From positions 992,001-1,056,000 of the forward strand of contig JAPWGK010000004.1 in assembly GCA_029641185.1 (NCBI GenBank): a stretch of 64,000 bases of DNA, written 5' to 3'. This stretch comes from Pseudofabraea citricarpa (taxonomy: Eukaryota; Ascomycota; Leotiomycetes; Helotiales; Dermateaceae). The notes beneath the pieces were generated by a model. It was given only the letters and a program-made list of their open reading frames with translations, had not been told where the DNA came from and did not search any database. Position numbers and translations under genes: made by a program. Positions 27,374-39,596 of the stretch are shown piece after piece; the stretch's first letter is position 1; each line of letters starts with the position of its first letter.

Positions 27374-29108
27374 GTGGGGACGGATCAAAAGACAAGAAAG
27401 AGTGTTGGCCTTAACATTCTGCATTTGGTGATCCCTCGGTTCCAGACCTCGCTATATCGTGTCCAGACTGAAAATTTTCAAACTCCAAGCCTTGGCCAAT
27501 TACTGTCGCATGACTACTGAAATACACGATGTACGCAAATTCTCTATGCGATAGCTTATCTCGATATTCGGATAGGCAAGCCGGCTGCTCGTGCCGTTTA
27601 GGCCAGTATTAGTCCTCTGCTAATCCAGTCTACACTCTGGTATTCTTTGATTTATGAAGCCTTTGCGCACATCAAATCCAACACAAGAAGCTAAGATAGA
27701 AACACTACTAACTAATATTTTGCAGTAGAGGGCTATAGAATAAATTATTCAAGTATTCAAGTACTACTATAGAGAATAACAGTATAAAAGTCGTTCTCAA
27801 ATTCCGGCTAGAAATAAATTATTTTCAACCACTTTTTAATCTCAACTTCGCGTTTTCAAAATAAAGTTTGCAAAATTAACTTGGTTTCTTATTATATTAA
27901 AACTTGAGTTATCAGATGTATGTAAAGTAATCATAATTTGAATGGTTGAGGTGCTAAGCACGGGAGTTGCAATTCCAAACGATGAAATAAATACATCTCC
28001 CACATAATTTGAGATGTGATTTCCAACTATTGGCTTATCCCTTACTACTCGTCCAAAGTCTAGCTCTAATATTAGAAGTACCACTTCATTAAGGCTAGCT
28101 TAAATGGTGCCATGTGAGTACGCATCTGCATAATTCAAGCTTTGTAGTTTACAGCGCCTTACTTGGCTTCGGGAGATCGACTTTTCGGAGTGTCGCTTAA
28201 GCTTAATTTAAGTCAAAGTTTAAATCTGCCTTACTACCCAAATACTCTGCTTTTCGTCTTTTGGCAGCACTTAATTTTTCTCTAGCACATCTGTGACCAA
28301 GGTATCAAGCTTGTGATCTGAAGATGTTCTTATATTTTTGACTTTTGATTTAGGTTATTCTCTTTTATCGAAAAAGTGCTGGTGGTATTCTAAATTTCAA
28401 TCATCAATTGCAGGTTTCTCGTAGCATACAAATCCGATTTCCGAAGGATAATATAAAAATGGCGACTGAATTTAATAGTGATAGTGATGATTATCATACG
28501 TCCCAAATTTGAAGTTAGATAGACCAAGAGTCAGGAGTCGTTAGAGTCAACAGAGCTACCAGTCCTTTAGAGCAAATTTACTTGTCTAACACAGTTGTCT
28601 CAAAGTAGCATCAAATGATATGGATTAGATGTTCTTCTAGACTTGGCCTGATTAATAATATGTTTTGACGGCCATTCCTGCAGGGAATTAAATATATAAT
28701 TTCACAACAAAGCCTGCAGTAGAACTTTTGGGGCAAACTACCTAGCTATGGAGAACATCCAGATCTTTTGAGGATGTCTTTTTTAAGTCGATCTATAGTT
28801 TCATTTGGCCATGAGATGACCAGTTATATACATCTTTCAACGAGACATAAAATATTTACATGAAGAGAAACATACGACTGCGCACTATTTTGCGTTTTTT
28901 TTTTGGCGTTCTACCCAACTGCCTTTTGGAAATGACTTCCAAGTTCTTGAAATTTCATCTCCGGATCAGATCTGCAAAAACTCTTTCCATCGTTTTTTGA
29001 CTTCTTCTCCTTTTCCTTCCCGGCCTCAGGATCGTCAATGCACTTATTGCGAGTATTGAGCAGCGAGACCGCCGTTAATCAATGGCTTCATGTTAAGCTA
29101 GGTAGTTG
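27374..29108. other. Gene-poor spacer
   Basis: Left part is the distal promoter of the siderophore transporter, with a CCAAT box at 27496-27500, which in iron genes may bind the CBC/HapX complex. From about 27.7 kb the DNA is AT-rich with no supported gene, RNA or repeat. Confidence 0.45.
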
Positions 29109-30662
29109 TTAGTACCGTTTTCTACGACATTCCACACCGAGTCTACCTACATATTTGGGGCTGATGTCTTTGAGGTTTGGAAGACCCAAATTCATCGCAT
29201 CTGCAATGATCTCAGTCTTGAGGATGTCGACGCACTTCTTCACACCTTCCGTTCCATATACATTTGAGTACATGAATCTATTAGTACTTGTTAGCTGTCT
29301 GATCGGCAATCGCTGTTAACTGCAATATACGTACGGTCGGCCCAGGCCAACAGCCTTTACTCCTAGTGCCAAGAGCTTCAGCGCATCAGAGCCATATCGA
29401 ATGCCGCTGTCAGCAAGCACATCAACGGTCTTGAAAATCTCAGGTGCCTCCTCATAGATCTCCAAGGCGATTTCGAAAGTCGATGGGGCGCTGTCCAGTT
29501 GTCGACCACCATGGTTGGAGATATAGATGGCTTTCGCGCCTGCCTCAATTGCTAAGCGTGCATCATCGACAGTAGAAATTCCTTTGGGGATGACTGGCAA
29601 GCTGGTCATATTTTGAATTTGTGCATACAGTTCCCACTATTTCTTGTTAGTAGGGCGAACAAAATACAAATCGAGTTTGAGGGAACTGACAGTCAATGGA
29701 GGTGTAACCGAGTTTCTAAGTAGCATGTTAGAATCCATAATCTGACTTGATCTCCTCCAACAGCTGTACTTACGCGTTACCGAGAGTGTATCGAGCAGCT
29801 CTATGGCGGGTTGCCGTAGCTGGTGCATCTATAGTGAAGACAATGGCTTTGGCACCAGCTTTTTCAGCTCTGCGAATGTTGTCTTGAGTAGTTGAAATAT
29901 TTGCCGACGCATAGATCTATGAAAGATTATGAACCGCTGTTACTGACATATAAAGCCATGCTTGAGTTAGACCAACCTGTTGGAAAAGAACCTGTGTGTC
30001 ATTTTGGGGCTTGCCTGCTGCGATCTGCTCGATGCTTAAACTGGCATACAAGGCAGGCTTAAGTTTGTTAGCTTCCTTGTAATTGAAACCCAGTTTTTAA
30101 CTACTTACGACGTAGAGGATGTTTCCAGCATAAGCACCTTCTACCAGACCCAATTCGGCTCTCGGGTGGGCGTATGCAGCTCTGGAAGCTGGTGCAATAA
30201 AGAATGGAGCGCTAAAGTTATATCCCAGAATCGTTGTTCTTTTTCATAATCAGTACCTGTCTTAGCAGTTTTTTAATCGCGAAAGAACTTACGAAAGAGT
30301 ATCCTTAAGTTTGGAAACATCATTCAACATGCGTGGTCTAAATCTGATACGAGGCCACACCTCGAGGTTGTTTCTATAGGCTATCGGTTGACTTTTAGCT
30401 GCTGATGTCTAGCTGCGATGTTTATTCGAAACTTACAGTATTCTCCGGCAGCTCCGTTACTATAGTACGCATAGTCCGATGCATTTATGTAGTTACGAGC
30501 AGCAAACTCGAAATCAGGTAAGCCTTGAATATCTTTGAGGTCTGGAAGTTCGCCGACAGGGAGATCAGCGACGTATTCGGCAAATCCGGTATCTGGCTCA
30601 TTGATAAAAGGTCGAGCTGCAAGCGCAACTGCGGCGAGGGGGACAAGTGATAAGAAGTGCAT
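29109..30662 (-). CDS. FMN-dependent 2-hydroxy-acid dehydrogenase/oxidase with signal peptide
   Basis: Oxidises an L-2-hydroxy acid such as lactate or glycolate to the keto acid using FMN. Eight exons (30437-30662, 30293-30380, 30109-30238, 29977-30057, 29774-29916, 29691-29715, 29335-29636, 29109-29277) close to 1164 nt, 387 residues. The TIM-barrel family signature SNHGGRQLD lies at 271-279, with the proton-abstracting H273 and substrate-binding R277. DSGIRYGSDALK binds FMN phosphate, and GLGRPFMYSNVYG closes the barrel. Unlike yeast cytochrome b2 it has no cytochrome b5 domain. It begins with MHFLSLVPLAAVALAARP, a convincing secretory signal, which is unusual for a flavoenzyme whose relatives are mitochondrial or peroxisomal. 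Exon 6 is only 25 bases. The electron acceptor and substrate cannot be told. Confidence 0.9.
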
Positions 30663-32619
30663 TTTGAAGACAAAGTAAACTTTAAAGACACGAGGACCTG
30701 CAGAAACTCAACGGTGGGACGGCGCAGAACTTAAAGGGTCTCCTCTATTCCCATATTCAGCTTACAAACTTCTTATGATGTCACGCATCTGCATCCGGTT
30801 CGTGAGCGCTTCAGTCCTGCAATACCGTTTGGTCAAGCTCGTGATAATAAGACAGGCATTTGCTTAACTCAACCATGTTTTTGCGTGCTTCTAACTTCCC
30901 GATCTGAACCTTCCGAAGCTCGGCCGTGATCCGTACTTCGTAAAAGAAAATATGTTTGCATAATGAATGCTTGGCATGCTGTTGTCGGTGCCGTTCTGCA
31001 ACCAGCAGCGAGTCGTTTACGTTCATATCCACTTGTGCCTTAATTTGCAGTGATGCTTGACCTTTGCAGCCAAGAACCAATCTCAAATCTTCTCAAGGAA
31101 CCGATGTCCGGATTGGTCGGCACGTCCAAAAACAATCTAAGCGAGAAGATTAGATCTTGAGCTTGATGCGGGCATTGCGGGGTTGTGGGATGCCCGGTTC
31201 TGCTGGCTGATGCAATTGGTGGGTGAGTGAGCTACATAAATGAAACATGAAACATCGGATTATATTTGCAGCACGACTGCCGCCGAAAGAAGCATACAGC
31301 TACTACCTTTCCTCGGATAAGTGCAGCTAAGAACTCTACTTTCTATAACATTCTGTCAGGAAGTTGTGATTGTTTTGGGTGTACAGCCTTGGCACAAAAT
31401 CCAAAGGCACTGTTTATTTTTGCAGTCCTTCATATCCGAACCTCGTGTTTATGTGCAATGGTTTGTTGGCAGTGGGTTTCTGCAATGGCACCTCATTGGA
31501 ACCGCTTGCTTGGAAATTGGACTTTCCAAAAAAGAATGGAAATTTCCAGTCGATCTATAATGCGAAGTCTGTGTTAAGACCTTTTGAGGAAGGTATTTAT
31601 TCGGATGTGCGATATCGGGCATGTAGGACAGGGTAGAGGTGGGGTTGTGGTATAAAGAGGGGTTTGGTAAAGGCCAAATCTGGAATACTAGTGTCCTAGT
31701 CAGGAACCGACTTTCGAGTTTTTGATCTCAAAACTTCATGATCGATTAAAGTGGACTGATCTTTTCTTTCCTACTACTTGTTAATTTTCTTTTCGATGGG
31801 GTGAAGCCTGTATGAATATCGGTTGGCAAGATGAGCTAGTCGACAAAAAGAATTTGTCGCCGCTCATATTATCTCAATAACTCCATACTCTACGCCTTTT
31901 TCAGATTCCATGTATAAGAAGCCCGAAGGCTGTGCGCAAGTATGAATTGCTAAGTTCGATCTCGGGCAATGCCGACCCTGAAATATTGCCTGTTGACCTT
32001 TCCAAATTTCCAGTAGGTCCTACAACGAGCCTTCTCATAATATGCCCTCCTTATCCCGTAAGTCTTCTTCAAGATCGAATGGTACGGAACTGAGATCCGC
32101 ATCAAGAGTTTTCTTTGGTTGATCGAGTCAAGAAGTGATAACTAGATGTATGTCACCTTTACCAGAAAACTTGACCCTCGTCTCCTGGTGTAATAGATCA
32201 TTGGATCTACCCATTGCCAGGTTGATCGCAATACGACATCTAAGCTGCAGAGAGCCTCAGGTGACGTTGCCAAATAAGCCAGGGGGCTCAAGTTGTATAT
32301 ATTCGACCTTAACACAAGCGAAGGGTTCCAAACCCACACGCATCACAATGCTAAAATCTACACAAACCAAGACCAAAAAGGAGATCGATAGAAGTTTGAC
32401 ATCTCGCAGCAGTAATTTTGTTGTCGAAGGCTTTCCATTTAAGATCTCCCAGAAGACTATCCTCTCATAAACCAGCAAAGTAGTTTGTCTTTGTCTTTCG
32501 ATGTATATTTGAGCTAGGCTAGCTACTGCAACAGCCAGCTTTCACATCGAGTGGAGGTTTACAAGCCCGACCCAATTTGACCTCTTCCAAGGCATGTCGT
32601 AATTTCATAGGAGCGAAAT
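30663..32619. other. Gene-poor spacer
   Basis: The first part is the promoter of the FMN-dependent dehydrogenase. Short open frames at 30811-31086, 31266-31636 and 32135-32478 overlap on several frames and have no recognisable motif. No RNA gene or repeat seen. Confidence 0.45.
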
Positions 32620-34027
32620 TTACTTGGAAATTCAGCAGGAAAGCTTTCGTAAGCAACCTTTTAATAGCATTCCCATGAAATCTCTGTAAACATGAAATCT
32701 ATAGTTCGTCGTGGCAATATTATGTCCTGCATAGCCCATGCGAGCTTTTGGAAAGGCATGTTACGAACGAAAGTAAAATAGCATGCCCTCGGCAGATAGC
32801 CGTAGAATTTCTCATGGATAAGTACCTTGCTGTAAAAGGAAAGAAAAAAACGCCCCCGTTGCCATCGACTGCCAACGAAGCAGCAATTTTAATAATCGAG
32901 CCTCCGTATATGTCGCACATGAGAGTCAATTGTGTTTTGTAGTTATCCAGATCATCTTCAATAATGCATAGAGAGTCTGTCCACAGATATTCAATGCCCA
33001 GTGTTTGCACAGCTGGGATCATAATCCCGAAAGACTCTACGTTTGATATTCTCTAGCGTTTCAAAGATTTCAGCACCCCAACATCGACTTAATTAGCTGC
33101 ATAATTTTCAGTTGCACATTTTTCAGGTCGGTTTATTGTCTCATTTAGTGCTGGGCGAGTAGAGCTTGCCTATGCCAGTCTCTTTGCGGCGGTATTTCTA
33201 TCTAGACCCTCACCTGAAGCATATTTTGAACAGCGTAGACGAAAATAATTGAAAACAAATTAGCTTAAGACCAGAATCAACATCAATTGTAATTTTGGTT
33301 TGTCTACACTGGATTTGCAAGACAGTTTATAACCATCCGCCTACCAAACGCAGTGCCTCCTTGATATCCTAACATGGCTTTTGGCTGTTTCAAAGGTCAG
33401 AGTCTGGAGTTTGAGTAACTTAGGTCTGATCTGATTGAGCAGCTATTTTCAAAACAGGAAAGACATTCAGGGAAATAGACCATCTTAGCTCTTGGTCAGC
33501 TATACCATATAAAATCGTGCTCTTCTCGGATTCAAAAGCAGAGCGGGATTGGAAACACCAAATAAAGGAAGAACTCATGATCTAAAACGATAGAGTTTGT
33601 AGTATCATAGTCGGGTTTCTTCCCGTGCTTGCGTTATGCTGGTGTTTTGGCAATTCCACATCTCTTTTTGAGCCAGAACTCTAGTAATGTTCCTGCTTTT
33701 TCCTGATCTTCATATTGGCAGAACTAAGCATAAAGACTAAAGCTAATCCCTTTGGCTTGGTTCGATATCAAGCACTGTCTGATGATGATTAAACTGTGCT
33801 CTGCTTGACCTGCTCTTCGAAATTCTAGGTGGTTCCGGAAGACTTTCGATAATATGTCGACACTTGGAACAAAGCTGTGCTATAAGTCCTGGGCAGTTCC
33901 AAGGGTGGTTTATATATACTCTGCCGAACCGCCTTCCGAACCTCGAACAGGCTTGGGTAATGGAATGCACAAGATCCTTCGTAACCGAGTGAGCTGCGAA
34001 TAGTCGATAGAGATAGCTCGTAGTCAC
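32620..34027 (-). pseudogene. Broken heterokaryon-incompatibility (HET) domain gene
   Basis: HET proteins trigger cell death after fusion of unlike hyphae. The minus strand still holds HET blocks in the right order but in different frames. A possible N-terminal part (34027-33743) has LCSKC...NHHQTVLDIEPSQRD, similar to the cysteine lead-in of HET proteins, and ends at a stop. At about 33022-32840 comes the core LGIEYLWTDSLCIIEDDLDNY and YGGSIIKIAAS. At about 32750-32664, in another frame, is WAMQDIILPRRTIDF...ISWEC, the next HET block, then a stop. At least two frameshifts and several stops separate them, and no splice scheme I tried joins all parts. This is a relic; the missing parts are not reconstructed. 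Confidence 0.72.
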
Positions 34028-35081
34028 ATCATTGTCAGCTTCAGCATTATAGGTTCATATTTGCTGATTTCGATTCTCCCCCAACACATTATAAGCACCA
34101 TTCTCACAACATCTGGTAGTCTCTAAACTTCCCTCGAGTCATTGCCAGTATATTCGTTAACGATTATAGGGATTTTTTGGATGATCGGATCCATTGTACA
34201 GACAAAGCAAGAACAGATATTGGTTGCGATGCTGCAGATCCAAGTTAGGAGGTAAGTTGCGAGAAGTTTCCTTTCGATCGTTCTAGAGTAAGAAATTATA
34301 GTGAATCAGCGAGAAAGTTGAAGACAGAGAGCTCAGGTAAAGATATCGTGATGCTGCCAGTGGATGATTGTTGTAGACCAAACCATAGCATTCTACCAGA
34401 GATTCTGGATGATTTCGTGCCTTTCTTTTTACGAGTTCGTCATTCTCACCCCACGTCATATCTTATCCCTGTATCTGCAAGCATACAGAAAGAAAGAAAG
34501 AAACATACTCGACATGTTACATTTTAGACGCACGTCTTTCTATTCCCTCACCTCCGTGCAAAACCGAGAATTCCTCACAAGCCACAGCCATGATCATCTT
34601 CAAGAACTCAAATCCGCAACCTCCAACGAATAAGCGAGTCGTGAAATGTCGAAGAAGTCGAAGAACGGAAGTACACGTATCGCTTCTCCATACATAGCCG
34701 AACAAGAAAAGAAAATTAGAAGGAAAAGTATATACACCAATTACATTTGATACTTACAAGTCGTTCTTTTCTTTTCCTTCTTTCTTTTCCTTCCTTGCTA
34801 ACAGCAACAGCAGACACCACGAGTCGAAAACCCACTCATCTATCTTTAACACGCTCTACAAAATAGGAGACGAAAGAAAGAAAGAAAAAGAAAAGAAGAT
34901 AGAAAGAAAAGAGGAAAAAGTTCATGTAAATTCCCCCTCCTCACTCCTTAAAATAGCACATAAACCCAAACCCAACACTCAGCACTCACCACTCACCACT
35001 CACCTTTCCATCCACCAACGTCGACAACCCCCCCCCTTGTATCCAGCTCAGAAAGATTCCACAATCCATTCCATCTCATCC

Positions 35082-35107
35082 CACAGCACAGCACAGCACA
35101 GCACAGC
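35082..35107. repeat. Microsatellite, CAGCA unit
   Basis: Five-base unit CAGCA repeated about five times. Confidence 0.85.
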
Positions 35108-35255
35108 ATTTAAGACCCGACCCGATCTGACTCCACCACACCACACGAACCGTGCCGCGAAAACAAAAACGAGAACGAAAAACGAAAACGAAGACGACAA
35201 CGAAGAGGAAAAGAAAGCTTCCACCTCCACAAATTTCGATTTCCTCGAATCCACC

Positions 35256-35311
35256 CCCTCACTCCCTCACTCCCTCGCTCCCTCACTTCATCTCTCCGCG
35301 GGGGGGGGGGG
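35256..35311. repeat. CTCACTCC tandem repeat followed by a 12-G run
   Basis: An eight-base CTCACTCC unit repeats about four times to 35287, then after a short gap there is an uninterrupted G run at 35300-35311. The G run could be a sequencing trouble spot. Confidence 0.8.
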
Positions 35312-36698
35312 ATACAGCAAAAAAACAAAAAGTCAAAACCTACCATACCGCATCCAGTTTTGAGAATTCCTATGGTGAGATGAGTGACGACTGAGAGATA
35401 TCACACACATGCTCGTACTCGACATGAACCAACCGTGTGTGAGGGAGAGAAAGAAGAAGAGAAAAGAAGAAAGAGAGAGGAAAGAAAAAAATAGAAAAGA
35501 AAGATCCGATGGTCTGACATAATACACACAGAGGGCGACTCGATAATAAAGCACAAAGACAAAAACAACACTCACGTCGAAATGCCACCGAGAAATCCTG
35601 TGGCATGCCATGCCATGCCATCTCATCTCACGTCAGACTCGGTGAGCAGCAAGCAGGCAAGGAGCAGACGGAGTGACGGGAGAGACAGAAGAGAGAGGAC
35701 ACAGCGGGCACAGCGGGCTGAACGAGCAGACAGTCCATCTTGATTCAAATCAGCCAACCAGCGGAGGAGAAAGAGTGAACAACGCACGAGAATATAAATA
35801 AATAAATAAACAAACACGAGGGAGACTCGGAAGTTGCTCCGAACCTCCCCCTCATCTCTCCTGCTCTCTGACAAAGCACGTTGAAGTGAAACATTATTGA
35901 TTTTACACTTGACTCGTGTCTTACATACGCAGTTGAGCGCCTGCCTGTGGCCTGCTTAGACAGCAGTACAGTATTGTGTCCTCTCGACGTGGCAGAGCCT
36001 CAAAATCAATTACCCACCGCCCGCACACCCGCTACTGTACGTCTTAAGTCCTCCAATCACACCACACCACGCAACACAGCGTCGAAGATCACAACCACAG
36101 GAATTTAACCCCATCGTCGTCATACTACTGTTTCGTCGTGTACTCACATTGGGTAAGCCGCATCACGTGTACTTAATAGAGTACGTGCAGCAGGAAGAGA
36201 GAGAAAAAGAAAAAAACACCTTCCGTCGAGTGAGCATATGCGAAGATTCTAGGCCGCATAGATGCAGTAGCTTCATTCCTCGGCTTACTTTGTCCGGAGC
36301 AGACGACATGGAAGGAGCATAACCTTGGGAACAATGTGCTGGGATAGGTAATAGGCTAAGGGCATGCTGAACATGGTGGTCTATAATAGTGAGGAGGTAA
36401 AGATGATGCCGGGTGCCAAGGAGGAGACGGAGAAGGAGGAAAAGAATTGACTGCCGGGAGATAAATCGGGAAGGTCACATGAGGTAGGTAGATGAGGAGG
36501 TGTGAGAGCCGCATCCCACTCACCTCACGATCTTCACGCTTCGGCAATAGGTTACGACAGCAGATTAGGTAGATGCGTGTCAGACTCGCTGGTCGATAGA
36601 TGTATGCAACATCTTAGATCTGGCCGAGAGAGATGGGGGTTTCGAGTGCGATGCCGCAGAACCATTCGACCATCCGTTGTACAAATCTATCTGGTTGT

Positions 36699-36719
36699 TT
36701 GCTTGCTTGCTTGCTTGCC
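36699..36719. repeat. Microsatellite, GCTT unit
   Basis: Four-base unit GCTT repeated five times. Confidence 0.85.
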
Positions 36720-38194
36720 TTCCCTTGCGTCCCTCGGTGCGTGTGGGATGGCGAAAGTTGCGAGGATTGGATGGTGTTGATCAAAGAGCGGTGAGGGCAA
36801 GCAAGAGCGAAGATAATGGTGTAGTGTTCTGAGATGTCATTGCTCCTCGAGAAGACCCCAACAAATTCTGTCAGAAAATCAAAGCGTGCGGTCGAGGTCG
36901 AGAGAAAATCGCAGAACCTTCTACAGCAGGAGGGCATCCAGACACCTGTTGCGCCTCTATTTATTCAAGTTTTCTGATTTGACGTCTGGGAGGAAGAATG
37001 TTTTGTTTGGTCGCTTCGTGGTCTGACTGCTTTACCCGGGCCCTTCTGGCTTCTGGTCCCCGTATTTCTGCAGCCCAATATTCTTATTTTCTGGGTCATC
37101 GGGTTCGTTATCCTGGCTAGCCTGGATTGCCGTCCCCACACACGAAGGACTTTGTGACTTTGTCCCATCTCAGCCTTGCAACGGACGAGCGACTACTGCA
37201 GCTTGATAAGAATGAGCAAGGGATCATAGTGGGGATCCTGGTCCGAGGGCCCTGTCCCTGGTCGATGCTCCCGCAGCGTGTCGTCGTCGAATGCAGAAAT
37301 ATCATCAGGACGCAGAAAAAAAGAGGTCGCCATGTATGACTCCCCCGTCGGGTTTCCCATTTAGTTCCGTGGTATGTGAGGTGCAGAACGGTCGCCTACA
37401 GAGCGCCGTGCGTCATCGGAGTCCACCGTTCAACGAGCCAAACAGTGCTGCAGCGTGTGGATGGTCCGGTGCCGTGGTTGGAGGATGAGGGAGGTGGTGG
37501 TGGGAGGGTGCTCGCGGACGGGGACGGTAGGTCGAGGAGGAAGAGGGCGAGAGCAGATGGGGTCGGTTGTTCAACACCGTAATCATCCTCAGAAAATGGT
37601 GTGTTCGGGCACCCTTGTACGCATCACTTCTGTGACGCCACTCTGCCCCTCAGTGGTCGAGAGCAGCGCGCAAAGTCACTACTCGGTGACCTCGATTCGG
37701 AGCGTGAGTCTTCGTCGACAAGTCGTGATTTGGTGGAGATACACACGTACTTCGCCCTCTGGTAGCGTCTACGTCGACCACGATCCATAACGGTCTCGCG
37801 CGCCCTCTGCCAGATACTGTGACGGCGGATGAGAGGAACAATGCAGCGGCGATGACTTGCAGCAGTGATGCGCGCGTGTTGGCTGGCTGGCTGGCGACGG
37901 AGAGGGAGAGGGAGATGTTTGATGTGCGAGAGCTCTCTGCCAACGGATATCTGGGGAAGCGGGCATGGTGTTGCCAATTCACCCACCGTGTATAAAAAGC
38001 TGAAACACTGTTCCCCGGAGCAGTGTGCAGTACATACGGACGAACCTAATATCCGGTTATGATGAAGTATATCTGCAGGAATTCGCAATTGTGACTCGAT
38101 GGCGACGGCGAGGGAAAGTAACGGGTGGTGGAGCACGGTCGATTGGAGAGGGATATTTTAATGCATGAATCTGACGGGGGGGTGATGATGAGCG

Positions 38195-38325
38195 ATGGCG
38201 GCTTGGAGGGTGTGGTTGTTGGTGGGTGGTTGTTGGTGTGGTTGTGGTTGTGGTGGTAGTGGTTGTAGTGGTGTTTGTGGTGCGATCCGTTGTTGGCTGG
38301 GAGCTGGGCTGGGAGCTGGGCTGGC
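38195..38325. repeat. GT/GGT-rich low-complexity tract with a 12-base tandem repeat
   Basis: A plus-strand run of GGT, GTT and GGTTGT units, then GGGAGCTGGGCT twice in tandem (about 38297-38321). One strand is almost free of C and A, so it could form G-rich structures. Confidence 0.75.
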
Positions 38326-38456
38326 TGGTGAACAGGATTCCGTAGTCGATTCAGCCATCCAACCACGCTCGGTGCATTGATCTGTGTCTGCCCCCCGCAT
38401 CTCGATTGCTGAGGCGGGAGTCATCAGCAGTGCGTATGCGTGCACAGCCAGAGTGT

Positions 38457-38489
38457 GTATGTATGTATGTATGTATGTACAGTATGTAT
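38457..38489. repeat. Microsatellite, GTAT unit
   Basis: GTAT repeated five to six times, one short interruption, then two more copies. Confidence 0.85.
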
Positions 38490-39231
38490 GCAGCTGCACT
38501 GCGGCGGCGGGCACAGAAGGAAGAGAGGGAGGGAAAGGAAAGAATCACGTCGGCTATGGACGACGGGCCATATGAACCTATGAGAACCCATGAGAATGAA
38601 GAACGAACCTATGGGAACTGGACGTGGTTGCTGGCGTTGCAGCATCCCTCATCCCTCACTCACTACACACATTCCAATCACAGAAGATCGCAGGTGTGAC
38701 TGTGACTGTGACTCTTGCTTGCTGTTGCTGTTGCCGTTGCCGTTGCTGTTCGTTCCTGCTCTTGTTGCTATTGCTGCGAACAGCTCTTGCTTTTTCTCCC
38801 CTCCTCCCCTCCTTCTCTCCCTCTTCCTTCTTCTTCCCTTCCTCAACATCATATCATCACCAACCTCACCCACCCACCCATATCATTTCGCACTCGACTC
38901 ACGACGATGCGACACTACGGAAGAGAATTCTGGTCTCCACAATTTCCATAAGGGCATTGCTACCCAACTCCTCTACTAGGACATTTCGTGCGACAATCCT
39001 CTTCAGCCTGAAGGACAGCACAGCGCGACGACGCCCAATTCCTTCTTTTTTTCTTCTTCTCACACCCCCCTTCAAGGCCATTCGATCCCATTCGATTCTC
39101 GTGCCGGTCCTACTTTCGTTTCATTGTGCGAATCCCCGGACAAGGCATTGCAATCGCATCGTCAGTTCGACAAACAAGTTTCTCTCGCCTCGCCTGCCTG
39201 CCTCCCCTTACTCTCTTCATTCCTCTGTCCG

Positions 39232-39235
<4 letters not shown>

Positions 39236-39263
<28 letters not shown>
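39236..39263. repeat. Microsatellite, CCAG unit, in the putative leader of the next gene
   Basis: CCAG repeated seven times, about 335 bases upstream of the start at 39597, probably inside its 5' UTR. Confidence 0.85.
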
Positions 39264-39265
<2 letters not shown>

Positions 39266-39596
39266 GCCGTAGCTCCGACTGAAGGATAACGGATTCCAGC
39301 TGGAAGGTATCGAGTTCGCATCGCAAGGGTGCTGCCGTCGTTCGGGTGTGTCAGCTTGTTCTGCTTCCCTATCGATAACCATAAACCCTCCCTGGTCGCC
39401 TGGTCTCCGGGCCCGACAGCTCGCGTAAAACATCTGAGCGCCCATATTTTTATCCACGGATCCCCAGCTCCCTCTTACATCCCACCAGAGCAACCGACCT
39501 CACTGTCCACAACCCCTCCGTCGTCATAAAGGCCTTCGTGCCTCGTGCCTCGCACCCTCTCCGGACGCCAGCAGCCGTCAAGCAAACGTCTTCACC

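Larger units (their letters stand above)
34028..39596. other. About 5.5 kb of non-coding, low-complexity DNA upstream of a long disordered-protein gene
   Basis: From about 34.7 kb the base composition changes abruptly: AT-rich spacer gives way to CT- or GA-rich tracts, short tandem repeats and a G run. Many overlapping open frames occur on all strands, but their translations are low-complexity (for example serine/proline/leucine runs) and none has a domain or splice structure. The 38.7-39.6 kb part is strongly pyrimidine-rich on the plus strand, as in long fungal leaders. It is probably an extended promoter and 5' UTR of the next gene, or holds non-coding RNA. Confidence 0.5.

Noticed and set aside
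31266..31636. Overlapping open frames on the plus strand
   Set aside because: Three frames of the same DNA are open, each without motif; typical chance overlap.
33750..33765. tRNA-like B-box sequence GGTTCGATATC
   Set aside because: It lacks the final CC of the consensus, no A-box or cloverleaf is found around it, and it lies within the HET relic. I found no convincing tRNA anywhere in the window.
38624..39289. Open frame of 221 codons on the plus strand
   Set aside because: The translation is low complexity (cysteine, leucine, serine and proline runs) from a pyrimidine-rich leader. Other frames are open too, and there is no domain.
35000..39300. CRISPR-like or mobile-element repeats
   Set aside because: The repeats are short direct microsatellites without spacers. 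There are no terminal inverted repeats, target duplications or transposase fragments, and this is a fungal genome.
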